This document shows positions 53,583 through 63,465 of a stretch of DNA of 64,000 nucleotides, piece after piece (position 1 is the first letter of the stretch; every line of letters begins with the position of its first letter). Under the pieces are notes generated by a model. That model was not told the DNA's origin. It saw only the letters and a program-made list of their open reading frames with translations, and did no database searches. The DNA is taken from assembly GCF_003812745.1 (NCBI RefSeq), contig NZ_CP033831.1, positions 3,224,001 through 3,288,000 on the forward strand, in the 5' to 3' direction. The position numbers were made by a program, and so were the translations under genes. This stretch comes from Serratia sp. FDAARGOS_506. GTDB lineage: Bacteria > Pseudomonadota > Gammaproteobacteria > Enterobacterales > Enterobacteriaceae.

Positions 53583-54503
53583 TTACAGGCCGACGTTCGG
53601 CAGCGTAGGGCGAGTAGCCAGCGCTTTATCGATCACGGCGTTGATCTCGGTAAGCGTCTCGCCCTGCAGCGCCAGGCGCGGCGGACGAGTGACGGCGCTG
53701 CCGCGGCCGACCCGCTGTTCGCAGAGTTTGATGCACTGCACCAGATCGGGGCGGGCATCGAGGTGCAGCAGCGGCATAAACCAGCTGTACAGCGCCAACG
53801 CTTCCTCATAGCGTTTTTCCTTCGCCAGCCGGAACAGGGTTTCCCCTTCGCGCGGGAAGGCATTGGACATGCCGGAGATCCAGCCTTGCGCACCAACGGC
53901 GAGGCTTTCCAGCACCACATCGTCCAACCCGGCAAACAGCACGAAGCGATCGCCGACTTCGTTGCGCAGATCGATAAAGCGGCGGGTGTCGCCCGAAGAG
54001 TCTTTGAAGCACACGATATTTTCGCAGTCGACCAGCGAGGTCAGGATATCGGGCGTGACGTCATTTTTGTAAATGGGAGGATTGTTGTAGACCATGATCG
54101 GCAGATCGGTCGCGCCGGCGACGCTGCGGAAGTGCGCGGCGGTTTCGTGCGGCTTGGCGGAGTAGACCAGCGCCGGCATCACCATAATGCCGTCGACGCC
54201 GGCCTTTTGCGCTTCACGCGCCATGTTCTGCGCGAAGGCGGTGGTGAACTCGGCGATGCCGGCGATCACCGGTACTTTACCGTCGGCGGCGTCTCTTGCC
54301 ACTTCGATCACCGCCAGCTTCTCTTGCACCGTCATCGAGGTGTTTTCACCGACGGTGCCGCACACCACCAGGCCGGAGACGCCGTCGCGCACCAGGTTTT
54401 TAATCACCGTATGAGTGGCATCGAGGTCCAGAGAGAAATCGTTGCGGAACTGGGTCGTCACCGCCGGGAATACGCCGCTCCAGCTTATGGCTTTATGGCT
54501 CAT
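53583..54503 (-). CDS. 1-pyrroline-4-hydroxy-2-carboxylate deaminase (DapA family)
   Basis: Schiff-base aldolase-fold enzyme of the dihydrodipicolinate synthase family, by context the LhpC/HypD-type deaminase that forms 2,5-dioxopentanoate. The Schiff-base Lys is K167 (IVCFKDSSGDTRR) and the Tyr is Y139 (IMVYNNPP); GTVGENTSMTVQEKL is the DapA-type loop. 306 residues, normal. First gene of the minus-strand operon; its start is 208 bases downstream of the AraC-type regulator's stop... on the same strand order the regulator lies upstream. Confidence 0.88.
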   Translation of the reverse strand: MSHKAISWSGVFPAVTTQFRNDFSLDLDATHTVIKNLVRDGVSGLVVCGTVGENTSMTVQEKLAVIEVARDAADGKVPVIAGIAEFTTAFAQNMAREAQKAGVDGIMVMPALVYSAKPHETAAHFRSVAGATDLPIMVYNNPPIYKNDVTPDILTSLVDCENIVCFKDSSGDTRRFIDLRNEVGDRFVLFAGLDDVVLESLAVGAQGWISGMSNAFPREGETLFRLAKEKRYEEALALYSWFMPLLHLDARPDLVQCIKLCEQRVGRGSAVTRPPRLALQGETLTEINAVIDKALATRPTLPNVGL

Positions 54504-54711
54504 CGTGTTTGTCCTGTCGTCCGAAAGTGTTAATGAAAAGTGAATCTTTGGTAAGGCTCACCGACAGATTGACCGGTATTGCGCAGGGAGGCTTGACGCT
54601 TTTCGCCGATTGCCGCGACGAAATTGGCACAATGGTGCCGTCAAGCGGGTGTGAAAAAACAGGCGCGGTGGCCGCCGAGAAAAGAGGGGGTTAACCAGAT
54701 AAATCAGCGCA

Positions 54712-55566
54712 TTAAGCGGAAAGCGTCAGGCGGAAATCGCGCGGCGTAGAGCCGGTCATCGCTTTGAATTGACGGCTGAAGGCGCTGTGATCGGTATAGC
54801 CGCACAGTAGCGCAATGTCGGTGATCGGCAGATCACCGGCCAGCAGTTCCGTGGCTTTTTCCAACCGCACTTTGTGGATCATCTGCCGCGGGGTGAGGTG
54901 GAAGATACGTTTGCAGTAACGTTCGATTTGCGCCACCGACAACCCGGTCAGTGCCGTCAGCTCCTCAAGCGCGATCGGCCGGGCGTAGTGGCGGCGGATG
55001 TGTATGTCGATCGCCGCCAGCCGTTGGTAGGCCGGGTGATTAGCCCTGGCTTCCTGCAGATCGTGCGAAATACCCGCCATACCGATGATTTTTCCCTGCG
55101 CGTCATACAGCGCCAGCTTTTGCGTCAGGCACCAGCCGGTTTCGCGGCCGTTGTACAGGTGCATTTCGAGCTGATCCTGAATCAGCACGCCGTGGCGCAA
55201 TACCCGCAGATCTTGTTCGGTATAGCCTGATCCAAGCTGAGCGGGAAAAACGTCGGCTGAGGTCTTGCCCAGCAGCGGCGTGACGGTTTTGAAACCGCAA
55301 CGCCTGGCTAGCGTCAGGTTGGCCAACAGGTAGCGAGCCTGGGCGTCTTTGATAAAGAACACCACGTTGGGAATCGCGTTCAGCAACGGCGCAATCAGCG
55401 CCAGCGTATTCAGCAGGTCGCGCAGGTTGTTCGGGCGCTGTTGCGCCAGCCCGTCGCACAGGCGCGACAGATGCTCAATGGCAAAAACGTCTTCCTGCTC
55501 CGACAACCCCGCTAGCGAAGGCGGCGAGAGAGAAACCTGAGGCTGGTGGTCTGAAGTGGATCGCAT
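54712..55566 (-). CDS. AraC-family regulator with PAS-like sensor domain
   Basis: Likely activator of the hydroxyproline genes. A PAS-like N-terminal domain (about residues 60-160; IPNVVFFIKDAQARYLLANLTLARRCGF, GWCLTQKLALYDAQGKIIGMAGISHDL) is followed by a complete AraC DNA-binding domain with two helix-turn-helices (IALEELTALTGLSVAQIERYCKRIFHLTPRQMIHKVRLEKATELL; ITDIALLCGYTDHSAFSRQFKAMTGSTPRDFR). 284 residues. It sits between the two operons, on the minus strand, divergent from the epimerase gene. Confidence 0.87.
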   Translation of the reverse strand: MRSTSDHQPQVSLSPPSLAGLSEQEDVFAIEHLSRLCDGLAQQRPNNLRDLLNTLALIAPLLNAIPNVVFFIKDAQARYLLANLTLARRCGFKTVTPLLGKTSADVFPAQLGSGYTEQDLRVLRHGVLIQDQLEMHLYNGRETGWCLTQKLALYDAQGKIIGMAGISHDLQEARANHPAYQRLAAIDIHIRRHYARPIALEELTALTGLSVAQIERYCKRIFHLTPRQMIHKVRLEKATELLAGDLPITDIALLCGYTDHSAFSRQFKAMTGSTPRDFRLTLSA

Positions 55567-55953
55567 AGCAGTCCCTTTTCGTCGTTAGCCGAAAAAACAG
55601 GCGGCCAGGTTGGCGCATTCGCATCAATATTAACTTTTTTGTAACGAATCAAGCGCTATTTCCGGTCGACTGCCAAATATGCGGATTGCCGCATACTTTT
55701 GCCGGGCGATGCGTGGCGGTTGCTTGAAAACTGCGGCGTTTCTCGCTACGTGGTGATTTGGATTAAAAGTAACATCATGATAAATAAGTTATTGCTATGA
55801 CTTCTGTTTGACGCATTCCCGCGGCGCGTCAGACCTGACTTTTGCCACTGTGCTGATTTCTTCATTCACCACGCCGAAACGCATCAAGCCGTCATGCGCG
55901 CATTCGTTCAGGCTAATGCCATTGGTTACATCTCATTAACCCAGGAGACGCCG
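55567..55953. other. Control region between the AraC-type regulator and lhpA
   Basis: 387 bases with no supported gene. It must hold the divergent promoters of the regulator and of the epimerase operon. AT-rich around 55625-55660 and 55755-55800. No operator could be recognised by eye; AraC-type sites are too variable. Confidence 0.4.
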
Positions 55954-56900
<947 letters not shown>

Positions 56901-56901
<1 letters not shown>

Positions 56902-58025
56902 TGAGTACCGAGCGAGGAGCCGATGTCATCGTGGTGGGCGCCGGCATCATCGGCGCCGCCTGTGCCTGGCGGCTGGCGAGGGAAGGGTATCGCGTCTCGG
57001 TGGTGGACGATGGCCGCGCCGGTGCCACCGCCGCCGGCATGGGCCATCTGGTGTGCATGGACGATAATCCGGCCGAGCTGGCGTTGAACGCTTATTCGCT
57101 GCGGTTATGGCGAGAAGTGACGGAGCGCATGCCGCAAGCGTGTGCCTGGCGCGGCTGCGGAACGCTGTGGCTGGCGGATAAAACGGATGAAATGACCATC
57201 GCCGAGCAAAAGCGGGCGCGACTGGCGGATCAGGGCGTGGCTGCAGAGCTGCTGACGGCGGAGCAGATCGCCGCCATGGAACCGATGCTGAGGCACGGCC
57301 TGACCGGTGGGCTGCGGGTGCCGGGCGACGGCATTCTGTATGCGCCGCTCGCGGCTCGTTGGCTGTTGGCCGACGGCGGAGCGGCGATCGAGGTGGTGCA
57401 TGGTGAAGCGTCAGCGCTGGAAGAGGAGGCGGTGCGGCTGACGGACGGCAGGCGCCTGGTGGCGCCGGCGGTGGTCTTGGCCTGCGGCCTTAGGGCCAAT
57501 GGTCTATTGCCGCAGACTTTGCTGCACGCCAAGAAGGGGCATTTGGCGATCACCGATCGTTACCCGCCGCGGGTGCGGCATCAGTTGGTAGAGTTGGGGT
57601 ATGGCGCCAGTGCGCATGCCAGCAACGGCACGTCGGTGGCATTCAATGTGCAGGCTCGGCCCACCGGGCAATGGTTGATCGGTTCTTCCCGTCAGTTCGA
57701 CGCCGTCGATTCGGCGTTGGATATGCCGCTACTGGCGGCGATGCTCACGCGCGCTCAGTATTTCTTGCCCGCGCTGGCGCAGATGAACATCATTCGCTGC
57801 TGGACCGGGCTGCGCGCCGCCTCCGCCGACGGGCTGCCGCTGTTGGGCGCGCATCCGCAGCATTCATGGCTGTGGCTGGCGTTGGGGCACGAGGGATTGG
57901 GCGTCACGACTGCTCTCGGCAGCGCCGCCCTGATTACTGCGCAGATCGGCCGGCAAACGCCGGAGATTGACGATACCCCGTATTTGGCGGCGCGGGCGTT
58001 TGCCGCCGAGGAGCTGCCGGTATGA
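56901..58025 (+). CDS. D-hydroxyproline dehydrogenase, FAD catalytic subunit (LhpB-like)
   Basis: DAO-type flavoprotein that oxidises cis-4-hydroxy-D-proline to 1-pyrroline-4-hydroxy-2-carboxylate. FAD-binding DVIVVGAGIIGAACAWRLAREGYRVSVVDDGRAG at residues about 8-40, and C-terminal GLRAASADGLPLLGAHPQHSWLWLALGHEGLGVTTALGSAAL, the DAO-fold ending. 374 residues. Starts within the lhpA stop codon and overlaps the ferredoxin-like gene by 4 bases, so subunits are made together. Confidence 0.88.
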
Positions 58026-58282
58026 ATGAAAGGCAAAGTATGCTCACGTTGAGCATTGATGGTGAACCCTGCCGAGTGCCGGTAGGCATCAGCGTTGCCG
58101 CGGCGCTCAGCCTGTGCGGTGAGGATCGTTGCCGATTGTCGATTTCACACCAGCCGCGCGCGCCGTTTTGCGGTATGGGCGTGTGTCAGGAGTGTCGGGT
58201 GACCATTAACGGGCTGCGTCGCCTGGCATGCCAGACGTTGTGCCAAGCTGGCATGCGTATTGAGAGGAGCGATGATGAGTAA
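58022..58282 (+). CDS. D-hydroxyproline dehydrogenase, [2Fe-2S] small subunit (LhpF-like)
   Basis: 86-residue ferredoxin-like subunit. The four cluster Cys are in FCGMGVCQECRVTINGLRRLACQT. This form occurs in HcnA/OoxA-type oxidase complexes. It overlaps the subunit before it by 4 bases and the one after it by 8. Confidence 0.9.
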   Translation: MNERQSMLTLSIDGEPCRVPVGISVAAALSLCGEDRCRLSISHQPRAPFCGMGVCQECRVTINGLRRLACQTLCQAGMRIERSDDE

Positions 58283-59543
58283 CTTCGACTGTGAGGTGCT
58301 GATCGTCGGTGCCGGGCCGGCCGGAATGGCAGCGGCGCTGGCCGCGGCGGAAAGTGGTGGTCAGGTGCGAATGATTGATGATAATCCGCATCCCGGCGGG
58401 CAAATCTGGCGCGATGGGCCGCAGGTGGCTTTGTCTGAAACGGCGAACCGCTATCGGCAGGCGATAGCGACGAGGGAAAATATTGCGCTACAGTCTGGCT
58501 GCAAGCTGGTGGCGCAGTGCGGCGCTGGCCGATTGGCGTATGAAGACGCTGAAGGCTGCGGCGTGATTCGCTATCAAAAACTGATTTTATGCAATGGCGC
58601 GCGTGAACTGCTGCTGCCGTTTCCCGGCTGGACGCTGCCGGGGGTGACCGGCGCCGGTGGCCTACAGGCGCAAATCAAGCAGGGGCTGACGATCCACGGT
58701 GAGCGAGTGGTGATAGCCGGCAGTGGTCCGCTGTTGCTGGCGGTGGCAAACAGCGTGAAACAGGCCGGAGGCGAGGTGGTGTTGGTGGCGGAACAGGCAC
58801 CGCTTTGGCGATTGGCGGCGTTCGCCGGCGGCCTATGGCGCTGGCCGGCCAAGCTGCGCCAGGCGTTTTCTCTGATGCCGCGTCGTTATTGTGCCGGCAG
58901 TCGAGTACTGGCGGCGTTGGGGCAAGAACGTTTAACCTCGGTGCGCGTCAATAGCGGCGGGAAGGAGAGAACGATCGCTTGTGACAGGTTGGCCTGTGGT
59001 TTTGGTCTGGTGGCGAACATTGAGTTGGCGATGCTGTTGGGGTGTAGGATCGAGCAAGACGCCGTGGCGGTGGATTATTGGCAGCAAACCAGCCAGGCGC
59101 ACATTTATGCTGCCGGGGAGTGTACCGGCATCGGCGGCAGTGAATTGGCGCTCACCGAAGGCGCTATCGCCGGTTATGCCGCCATCGGGCAGAAGTCAAA
59201 AGCCGACTCCCTGGCGGCGCAGCGGCGGCAGTGGAGGCGTTTCGCCAGGGCGGTGGCAAGCACCTTTGCACTCGATGAGCGCCTGAGTTCTCTAGCCAAC
59301 CCGCAGACGCTACTGTGCCGCTGCGAAGATGTCACGCTGGAACAGGTGCGCCATCAGCCGGATTGGAACACAGCCAAGCTGAGCAGCCGCTGTGGCATGG
59401 GGGCTTGCCAGGGCAAAATCTGTGCGACGGCGGCGAGGCAGCTTTTGGGCTGGCCTTTATCGCCACCGCGTGTGCCTTTAACGCCGGTCAGAGCGGAAAC
59501 GCTGGTTGCGCTGGGCCTGAGCTGCGATGATGACGGCAACTGA
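58275..59543 (+). CDS. D-hydroxyproline dehydrogenase, FAD/NAD(P) subunit (LhpE-like)
   Basis: Two-dinucleotide-domain flavoprotein of the HcnB/OoxA type. FAD motif VLIVGAGPAGMAAALAAAESGGQVRMID, second Rossmann motif VVIAGSGPLLLAVANSVKQAGGEVVLV, IYAAGECTGIGG, and a C-terminal BFD-like [2Fe-2S] site (LLCRCEDVTLEQV and SSRCGMGACQGKICATA). The frame begins at 58260 and offers ATGATG at 58272; AGGAG 5 bases before 58275 supports that start (422 residues). Last gene of the plus-strand operon. Confidence 0.88.
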   Translation: MSNFDCEVLIVGAGPAGMAAALAAAESGGQVRMIDDNPHPGGQIWRDGPQVALSETANRYRQAIATRENIALQSGCKLVAQCGAGRLAYEDAEGCGVIRYQKLILCNGARELLLPFPGWTLPGVTGAGGLQAQIKQGLTIHGERVVIAGSGPLLLAVANSVKQAGGEVVLVAEQAPLWRLAAFAGGLWRWPAKLRQAFSLMPRRYCAGSRVLAALGQERLTSVRVNSGGKERTIACDRLACGFGLVANIELAMLLGCRIEQDAVAVDYWQQTSQAHIYAAGECTGIGGSELALTEGAIAGYAAIGQKSKADSLAAQRRQWRRFARAVASTFALDERLSSLANPQTLLCRCEDVTLEQVRHQPDWNTAKLSSRCGMGACQGKICATAARQLLGWPLSPPRVPLTPVRAETLVALGLSCDDDGN

Positions 59544-59582
59544 GTGGTTAGTGGCATTTCACCTCAGGCAAATGTTGCCACA

Positions 59583-59942
59583 TCACCATTGCGGCCAATA
59601 GTAGGTTTTCTCTCGCCAACCTTTGCCGTACATACAGGCTTCGATGGTGGCGTTTCGGGCTGACTGATTGCGGTCGGTCTGCACCGTCTTAATCGACGGC
59701 TCTTTGTCATAGCGGTATCCCGATGGGCAATCCTTCTTATTTTTCTCGCAAGGGATGTATTTGTTTTCGTAGCTGAACTCTACGTCCCGCACCACGTCCG
59801 GCGGAAAACGATCGTAGCCGCGGCTACGGCATTCGGCATATTCGGCATCCCGGGTGCTCTCGACCGCGCCGGGCCTTTCCCATTGGGTGCAGGCGGTCAT
59901 CATCAAAAGCGGCAAAAAAATCAAATAACGGTAATTCTTCAT
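59583..59942 (-). CDS. Putative lipoprotein, function unknown
   Basis: 119 residues starting MKNYRYLIFLPLLMMTAC, a signal peptide ending in a lipobox (MTAC). The mature part is rich in Tyr, Arg and Cys (AECRSRGYDRFPPD, YIPCEKNKKDCPSGYRYD), with four Cys that could form two disulfides. Small phage-type lipoproteins look similar, but no family is recognised. A Fur-like site lies 95 bases upstream of the start. Confidence 0.7.
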   Translation of the reverse strand: MKNYRYLIFLPLLMMTACTQWERPGAVESTRDAEYAECRSRGYDRFPPDVVRDVEFSYENKYIPCEKNKKDCPSGYRYDKEPSIKTVQTDRNQSARNATIEACMYGKGWREKTYYWPQW

Positions 59943-60304
59943 GGTGTCCCTAACTCTTTCTCTATCCTGAGGCTCGCCGCCTAGGAATGTTCCTAACTGG
60001 CGAGGTAGGAAAGTGTAATAAACTGACGAAACAATTGGAAATGATAATAGTTATTGTTTAGGTGTGATTGAGGAAGCGCCGCGTTGAAGGATGATGTTGC
60101 CGAAATGATAGGGCTTGTCGGGAGCGGCTATCTCACAACGAGGGCAGGCTGACGTACCTCTTGTTCCATCCCTTCTCTTTTTGCTGCAATGATCCGCTCA
60201 TTCTAGGACCGCTACGCGAGGAAAAATCATATGCAAGCTAAGTATTTTCTTATCCGGATGAAATATTATTTTTATTTAGGATATTTACCCATACCAAGGA
60301 TTTA
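59943..60304. other. AT-rich gap upstream of the divergent lipoprotein and 60305 genes
   Basis: 362 bases, AT-rich, no gene supported. Contains a Fur-like sequence at 60037-60055. The last 60 bases are very AT-rich and lead into the ribosome site AAGGA of the 60305 gene. Confidence 0.4.
60037..60055. promoter_or_regulatory. Candidate Fur box
   Basis: GGAAATGATAATAGTTATT agrees with the 19-bp Fur consensus GATAATGATAATCATTATC at 14 positions, including the central ATGATAAT. It lies 95 bases before the minus-strand lipoprotein start and 250 bases before the plus-strand gene. Confidence 0.45.
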
Positions 60305-60802
60305 ATGCTCAGTATTAATACCCTATTTTTTTATTTCTGTTTTTTTATTGTGGTTTTATTTTCGGATTTACTCCATGAAAGGCTTTTTAGTTACAGGGAA
60401 TTCATTTGCATTTTAAATTGGGATTTTTTAAATTCAGCTCAGATGAAGGATAACCGTTCGCGACAGAGTCAAAAAAAGGAGTTTATTTTGTCTGGGATAA
60501 AGAAAACGCCTGAGAGTCATGACGGTTTACCTTCACCATCAGAGGATTATGATACGTTTAAGCACCTCTCCGATGTTGGCTCCGTGTTGGGATATGGGCG
60601 AACTCGTTTTTACCAGTGGTGTCGCGGGCGTGGATTTCTAACCCCGATGAACGTTCCGTCACATGAAATGATCAGCCTGGGATATATGGTAGCGGTGTTA
60701 TCAGAGAGCGGTCATACTCGGGTTTACGTCACGCCGGATGGTTTCAGTTACGTCAGCGGTGCGTTTGCGGCAGATATCAAACGCGGTATGGTAAAGTTTT
60801 AA
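60305..60802 (+). CDS. Membrane-anchored protein with antirepressor-like C-terminal domain
   Basis: 165 residues. A hydrophobic N-terminal helix (LFFYFCFFIVVLFSDLL, residues 7-23) is followed by a polar linker. A C-terminal domain of about 80 residues (HLSDVGSVLGYGRTRFYQWCRGRGFLTPMNVPSHEMISLGYMVAVL, then YVTPDGFSYVSGAF) resembles the KilAC/ANT domain of phage antirepressors. AAGGA lies 4 bases before the ATG; an internal ATG at 60443 would give a soluble version. The first 150 bases are much more AT-rich than the rest, suggesting transfer or a fused upstream piece. Confidence 0.55.
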   Translation: MLSINTLFFYFCFFIVVLFSDLLHERLFSYREFICILNWDFLNSAQMKDNRSRQSQKKEFILSGIKKTPESHDGLPSPSEDYDTFKHLSDVGSVLGYGRTRFYQWCRGRGFLTPMNVPSHEMISLGYMVAVLSESGHTRVYVTPDGFSYVSGAFAADIKRGMVKF

Positions 60803-60972
60803 ATTTGTAAGAATCGCCTTTATTTCAATGGCTTTAATGCGGAATCTTCTTATTTCTGTAGATCACTGGGCGGGAGTGGGAAGTTATCCGATTTTTTCGG
60901 CTCTGCGGCATGAACACTATTGGTTGCAGCTATTCTCTTGTTACGATATGCATTATTTTTCAGGAGACAAGG

Positions 60973-61404
60973 ATGAAGCACTACGCCGCGTTATTTTTTG
61001 CCTCTGCGCTGTTGACGGGATGTGCGACCCAAGTTGTACCGCCGCAACAGGCTGAGTCACCGCCCCCAAGCCGTCTGATGCTCTATCAGAATATCCCGGA
61101 TACGCCTTACGCCACGGTGGTGGTAGTACGCGACAGCGGAATGCTGGCAGGCAGCTGCCGTACTGGGGTCTATGTGAATGGGGAGTTCGCCGCTTCGCTG
61201 GAAGCGAAAGAAAAAGCAGAGTTTCGCGTGCCGCCAGGCAATATCTCGATCAGCATCGGGCAAGATATGATCGAGAATCACCTGTGCATTTGGCGTGATA
61301 CCGGCGGCAGCGTACCTATGACGCTGCGCGCCGGTGAAAGCCGTTATCTGCGTATTGCCGGTGACCGGCAGCGTGGTTTCGTTTTGCAGGCGGGGCGACC
61401 GTAA
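60973..61404 (+). CDS. Putative lipoprotein, function unknown
   Basis: 143 residues. Signal peptide MKHYAALFFASALLTGC ends in a lipobox (LTGC), then a Pro/Gln-rich stretch (ATQVVPPQQAESPPPSR) and a beta-rich domain (ATVVVVRDSGMLAGSCRTGVYVNGEFAASLEAKEKAEFRVPPGNISISIG), similar in style to DUF2846-type lipoproteins. The frame opens at 60910, but GGAG and AAGG lie before ATG 60973. Convergent with glpM. Confidence 0.8.
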   Translation: MKHYAALFFASALLTGCATQVVPPQQAESPPPSRLMLYQNIPDTPYATVVVVRDSGMLAGSCRTGVYVNGEFAASLEAKEKAEFRVPPGNISISIGQDMIENHLCIWRDTGGSVPMTLRAGESRYLRIAGDRQRGFVLQAGRP

Positions 61405-61421
61405 CCGCCCAGGCAAGGGCA

Positions 61422-61763
61422 TTAGCGCCCTTGCCACCATCCCCACAGCGTAATTAATAGCCACGCCGCTGCAACCCAGCACAGCACCGCCGCACCCAGA
61501 GCTAGCGACAACCGCAGGCTGTTAATCAAGAAATACAGTGAAATCAAATACACCAGGTAGGGCAGCACCGCCCACATGCCGAAAATCAGCGTCGTTTTCA
61601 GCGCCGCAATTGAACGTTCATTACCGACAATGTAATGCGCAATCAGGGCGAAAGTGGGGAAGAGCGGGACTAAACCGGCGATATAATAGTTGCGCGTTTT
61701 GGCCAGCAGGCCGATCAGAACCACGACTAATGCGCCGATCAGCGCTTTGACAAGGATGCCCAT
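61422..61763 (-). CDS. glpM: Inner-membrane protein GlpM
   Basis: Small four-helix membrane protein, 113 residues, matching E. coli GlpM: GILVKALIGALVVVLIGLLAKTRNYYIAGLVPLFPTFALIAHYIVGNERSIAALKTTLIFGMW. In Pseudomonas it was linked to membrane-bound glycerol metabolism and alginate; its activity is not established. The frame opens at 61952, but the conserved start MGILVKAL at 61763 is used. Confidence 0.85.
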   Translation of the reverse strand: MGILVKALIGALVVVLIGLLAKTRNYYIAGLVPLFPTFALIAHYIVGNERSIAALKTTLIFGMWAVLPYLVYLISLYFLINSLRLSLALGAAVLCWVAAAWLLITLWGWWQGR

Positions 61764-61881
61764 AACGGTCTCGGGTGTGGGGAAAGCCAACACACTGCCC
61801 GAAAGCCCGTGCAAGATCAATGGGGTGTGGCGTAACGCCGGGAAAAACAGACCCGCATTACGCGGGTCTGAGGCGCAACGC

Positions 61882-62106
61882 TTACTGGCGGTAAGCGTGC
61901 TTGATTTGCTGAATGCTGTTCTTGAAGATTTCTGCCTGAGTGGGATCTTCAATCTGGGCGATAAAACGTTCCATGTTGATGATAACTTTCCCGGCGTCGG
62001 CCTGGCCGATCGACTTCAGGATCAGCGTCAGTGTGGCTTTGAGGCAGGCAACCTCAGTCGCCAAGATCTCCGGGTTTGCAGACGTAGTGAAATCAACGTT
62101 GCTCAT
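61882..62106 (-). CDS. yecF: YecF, DUF2594 protein
   Basis: 74-residue cytoplasmic protein matching E. coli YecF (MSNVDFTTSANPEILATEVACLKATLTLILKSIGQADAGKVIINMERFIAQIEDPTQAEIFKNSIQQIKHAYRQ, read in parts). In E. coli it lies beside uvrY and sdiA, and here it is divergent from uvrY. The frame extends to 62229, but AGGAGAG before ATG 62106 sets the start. Function unknown. Confidence 0.9.
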   Translation of the reverse strand: MSNVDFTTSANPEILATEVACLKATLTLILKSIGQADAGKVIINMERFIAQIEDPTQAEIFKNSIQQIKHAYRQ

Positions 62107-62808
62107 TTTCTCTCCTGATTTTTGAGGCCGTAGCCCGATACAAGCTGCTTTTGCACACTGCGCGCAGGCTAAAAAGCGTGCTCCACGCTCGGTGGCGAAT
62201 TTAACTGGGCGCGGAGTATAGCATAGCATGCGTCCGTCATCTGCACCGGGCTTGCTCAGGCTTCAACGTTGGGCGACATCCTTTCTTTGGCCACCTGAAT
62301 CATCAATTACAGCAAGTTATTTCGAGACGGTTAACAAGTATTTGTCCGGCACGTTATTGTTGAACAATTGGGATTATTATAATTATTTGGGGCGGCTGGC
62401 ACTGATTTTGCCTGTGTTCAGCGAGAATAATAGTTTTGCTCGCAGGGGTTCGACTGACGATGGCAGTAGCGTTTGCTACGTCTTTAAATATCAAATGATT
62501 ACAAACGGCCAGCAGCCGTGTTAATATTATTCATGTCGTGATTGCTTACACAGATTTCCCCCTCGTTGCATGATTATCGCGCTATCCTGTCTCAGGTGCA
62601 GAGCAACGAAATTATTTTCGTCACCCGATCTTTTCCAACGTGACGATTTATTGGCGGCATAGACGGCTAAAATTGAAAAATCAGCTCTGCTCCGCAAAGT
62701 TATTCGGAAGTATGTATTAATCTGTATTCATTCTTGTCTGAAAAACAAGTAATATCTCTGGCGAAAACAGAGGCTGATTGCGTTACTCCCTTTTTTGGAG
62801 ATTTTTCC
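62107..62808. other. Long gap between yecF and uvrY
   Basis: 702 bases between divergent yecF and uvrY. A plus-strand frame at 62228-62524 has no ribosome site and no recognisable domain and is taken as non-coding. The E. coli gene sdiA, which sits near uvrY, is absent here. The half nearest uvrY is AT-rich and probably carries its promoter. The uvrY frame extends upstream to 62734 but homology starts at 62809. Confidence 0.45.
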
Positions 62809-63465
62809 TTGATTAGCGTTCTTCTTGTTGATGACCACGAACTGGTGCGCGCAGGGATACGACGCATTCTTGAAGATATCAAAGGTATAAAAGTTGTCGG
62901 TGAGGCCCAATGCGGTGAAGACGCCGTAAAATGGTGCCGTGGCAACGCTGTCGATATCGTGCTGATGGACATGAATATGCCGGGCATTGGCGGGCTGGAA
63001 GCCACGCGCAAGATTGTGCGTTATGCACCCGACGTCAAAGTCATCATGTTGACTATCCATACTGAAAATCCTTTGCCCGCGAAGGTGATGCAGGCGGGTG
63101 CCGCCGGCTATCTGAGCAAGGGCGCCGCGCCGCAGGAAGTGATTAATGCCTTGCGTTCCGTGCATGCGGGGCAGCGTTATATCGCGTCTGATATCGCCCA
63201 GCAGATGGCCCTGAGTCAGCTGGAGCCGCAGGCCGAAACTCCGTTCAGCTGCCTGTCTGAACGCGAGCTGCAGATCATGTTGATGATCACTAAAGGCAAA
63301 AAAGTGAATGAGATCTCGGAGCAGTTGAGTCTTAGCCCGAAAACGGTGAACAGTTACCGTTACCGCATGTTCAGCAAACTGAATATCAGCGGCGACGTTG
63401 AACTGACCCACCTGGCCATCCGACATGGATTGTTCAATGCGGAGACGTTGTTAAGCAGTGAATGA
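62809..63465 (+). CDS. uvrY: Response regulator UvrY (BarA/UvrY system)
   Basis: FixJ/NarL-family response regulator that, when phosphorylated by BarA, activates csrB/csrC and so shifts carbon metabolism, motility and virulence. Receiver domain with D54 ([12 protein letters not shown]) and the Lys of [13 protein letters not shown]-terminal GerE domain ([43 protein letters not shown]). The start is a TTG at 62809 with GGAG 9 bases upstream, giving (M)[15 protein letters not shown] and exactly 218 residues as in E. coli; ATG 62734 would add 25 unrelated residues. It overlaps uvrC by 8 bases. Confidence 0.95.
   Translation: MISVLLVDDHELVRAGIRRILEDIKGIKVVGEAQCGEDAVKWCRGNAVDIVLMDMNMPGIGGLEATRKIVRYAPDVKVIMLTIHTENPLPAKVMQAGAAGYLSKGAAPQEVINALRSVHAGQRYIASDIAQQMALSQLEPQAETPFSCLSERELQIMLMITKGKKVNEISEQLSLSPKTVNSYRYRMFSKLNISGDVELTHLAIRHGLFNAETLLSSE

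Noticed and set aside
62228-62524. 98-residue frame upstream of uvrY
   Set aside because: No ribosome site, no domain, and it starts against the yecF upstream region; treated as non-coding.
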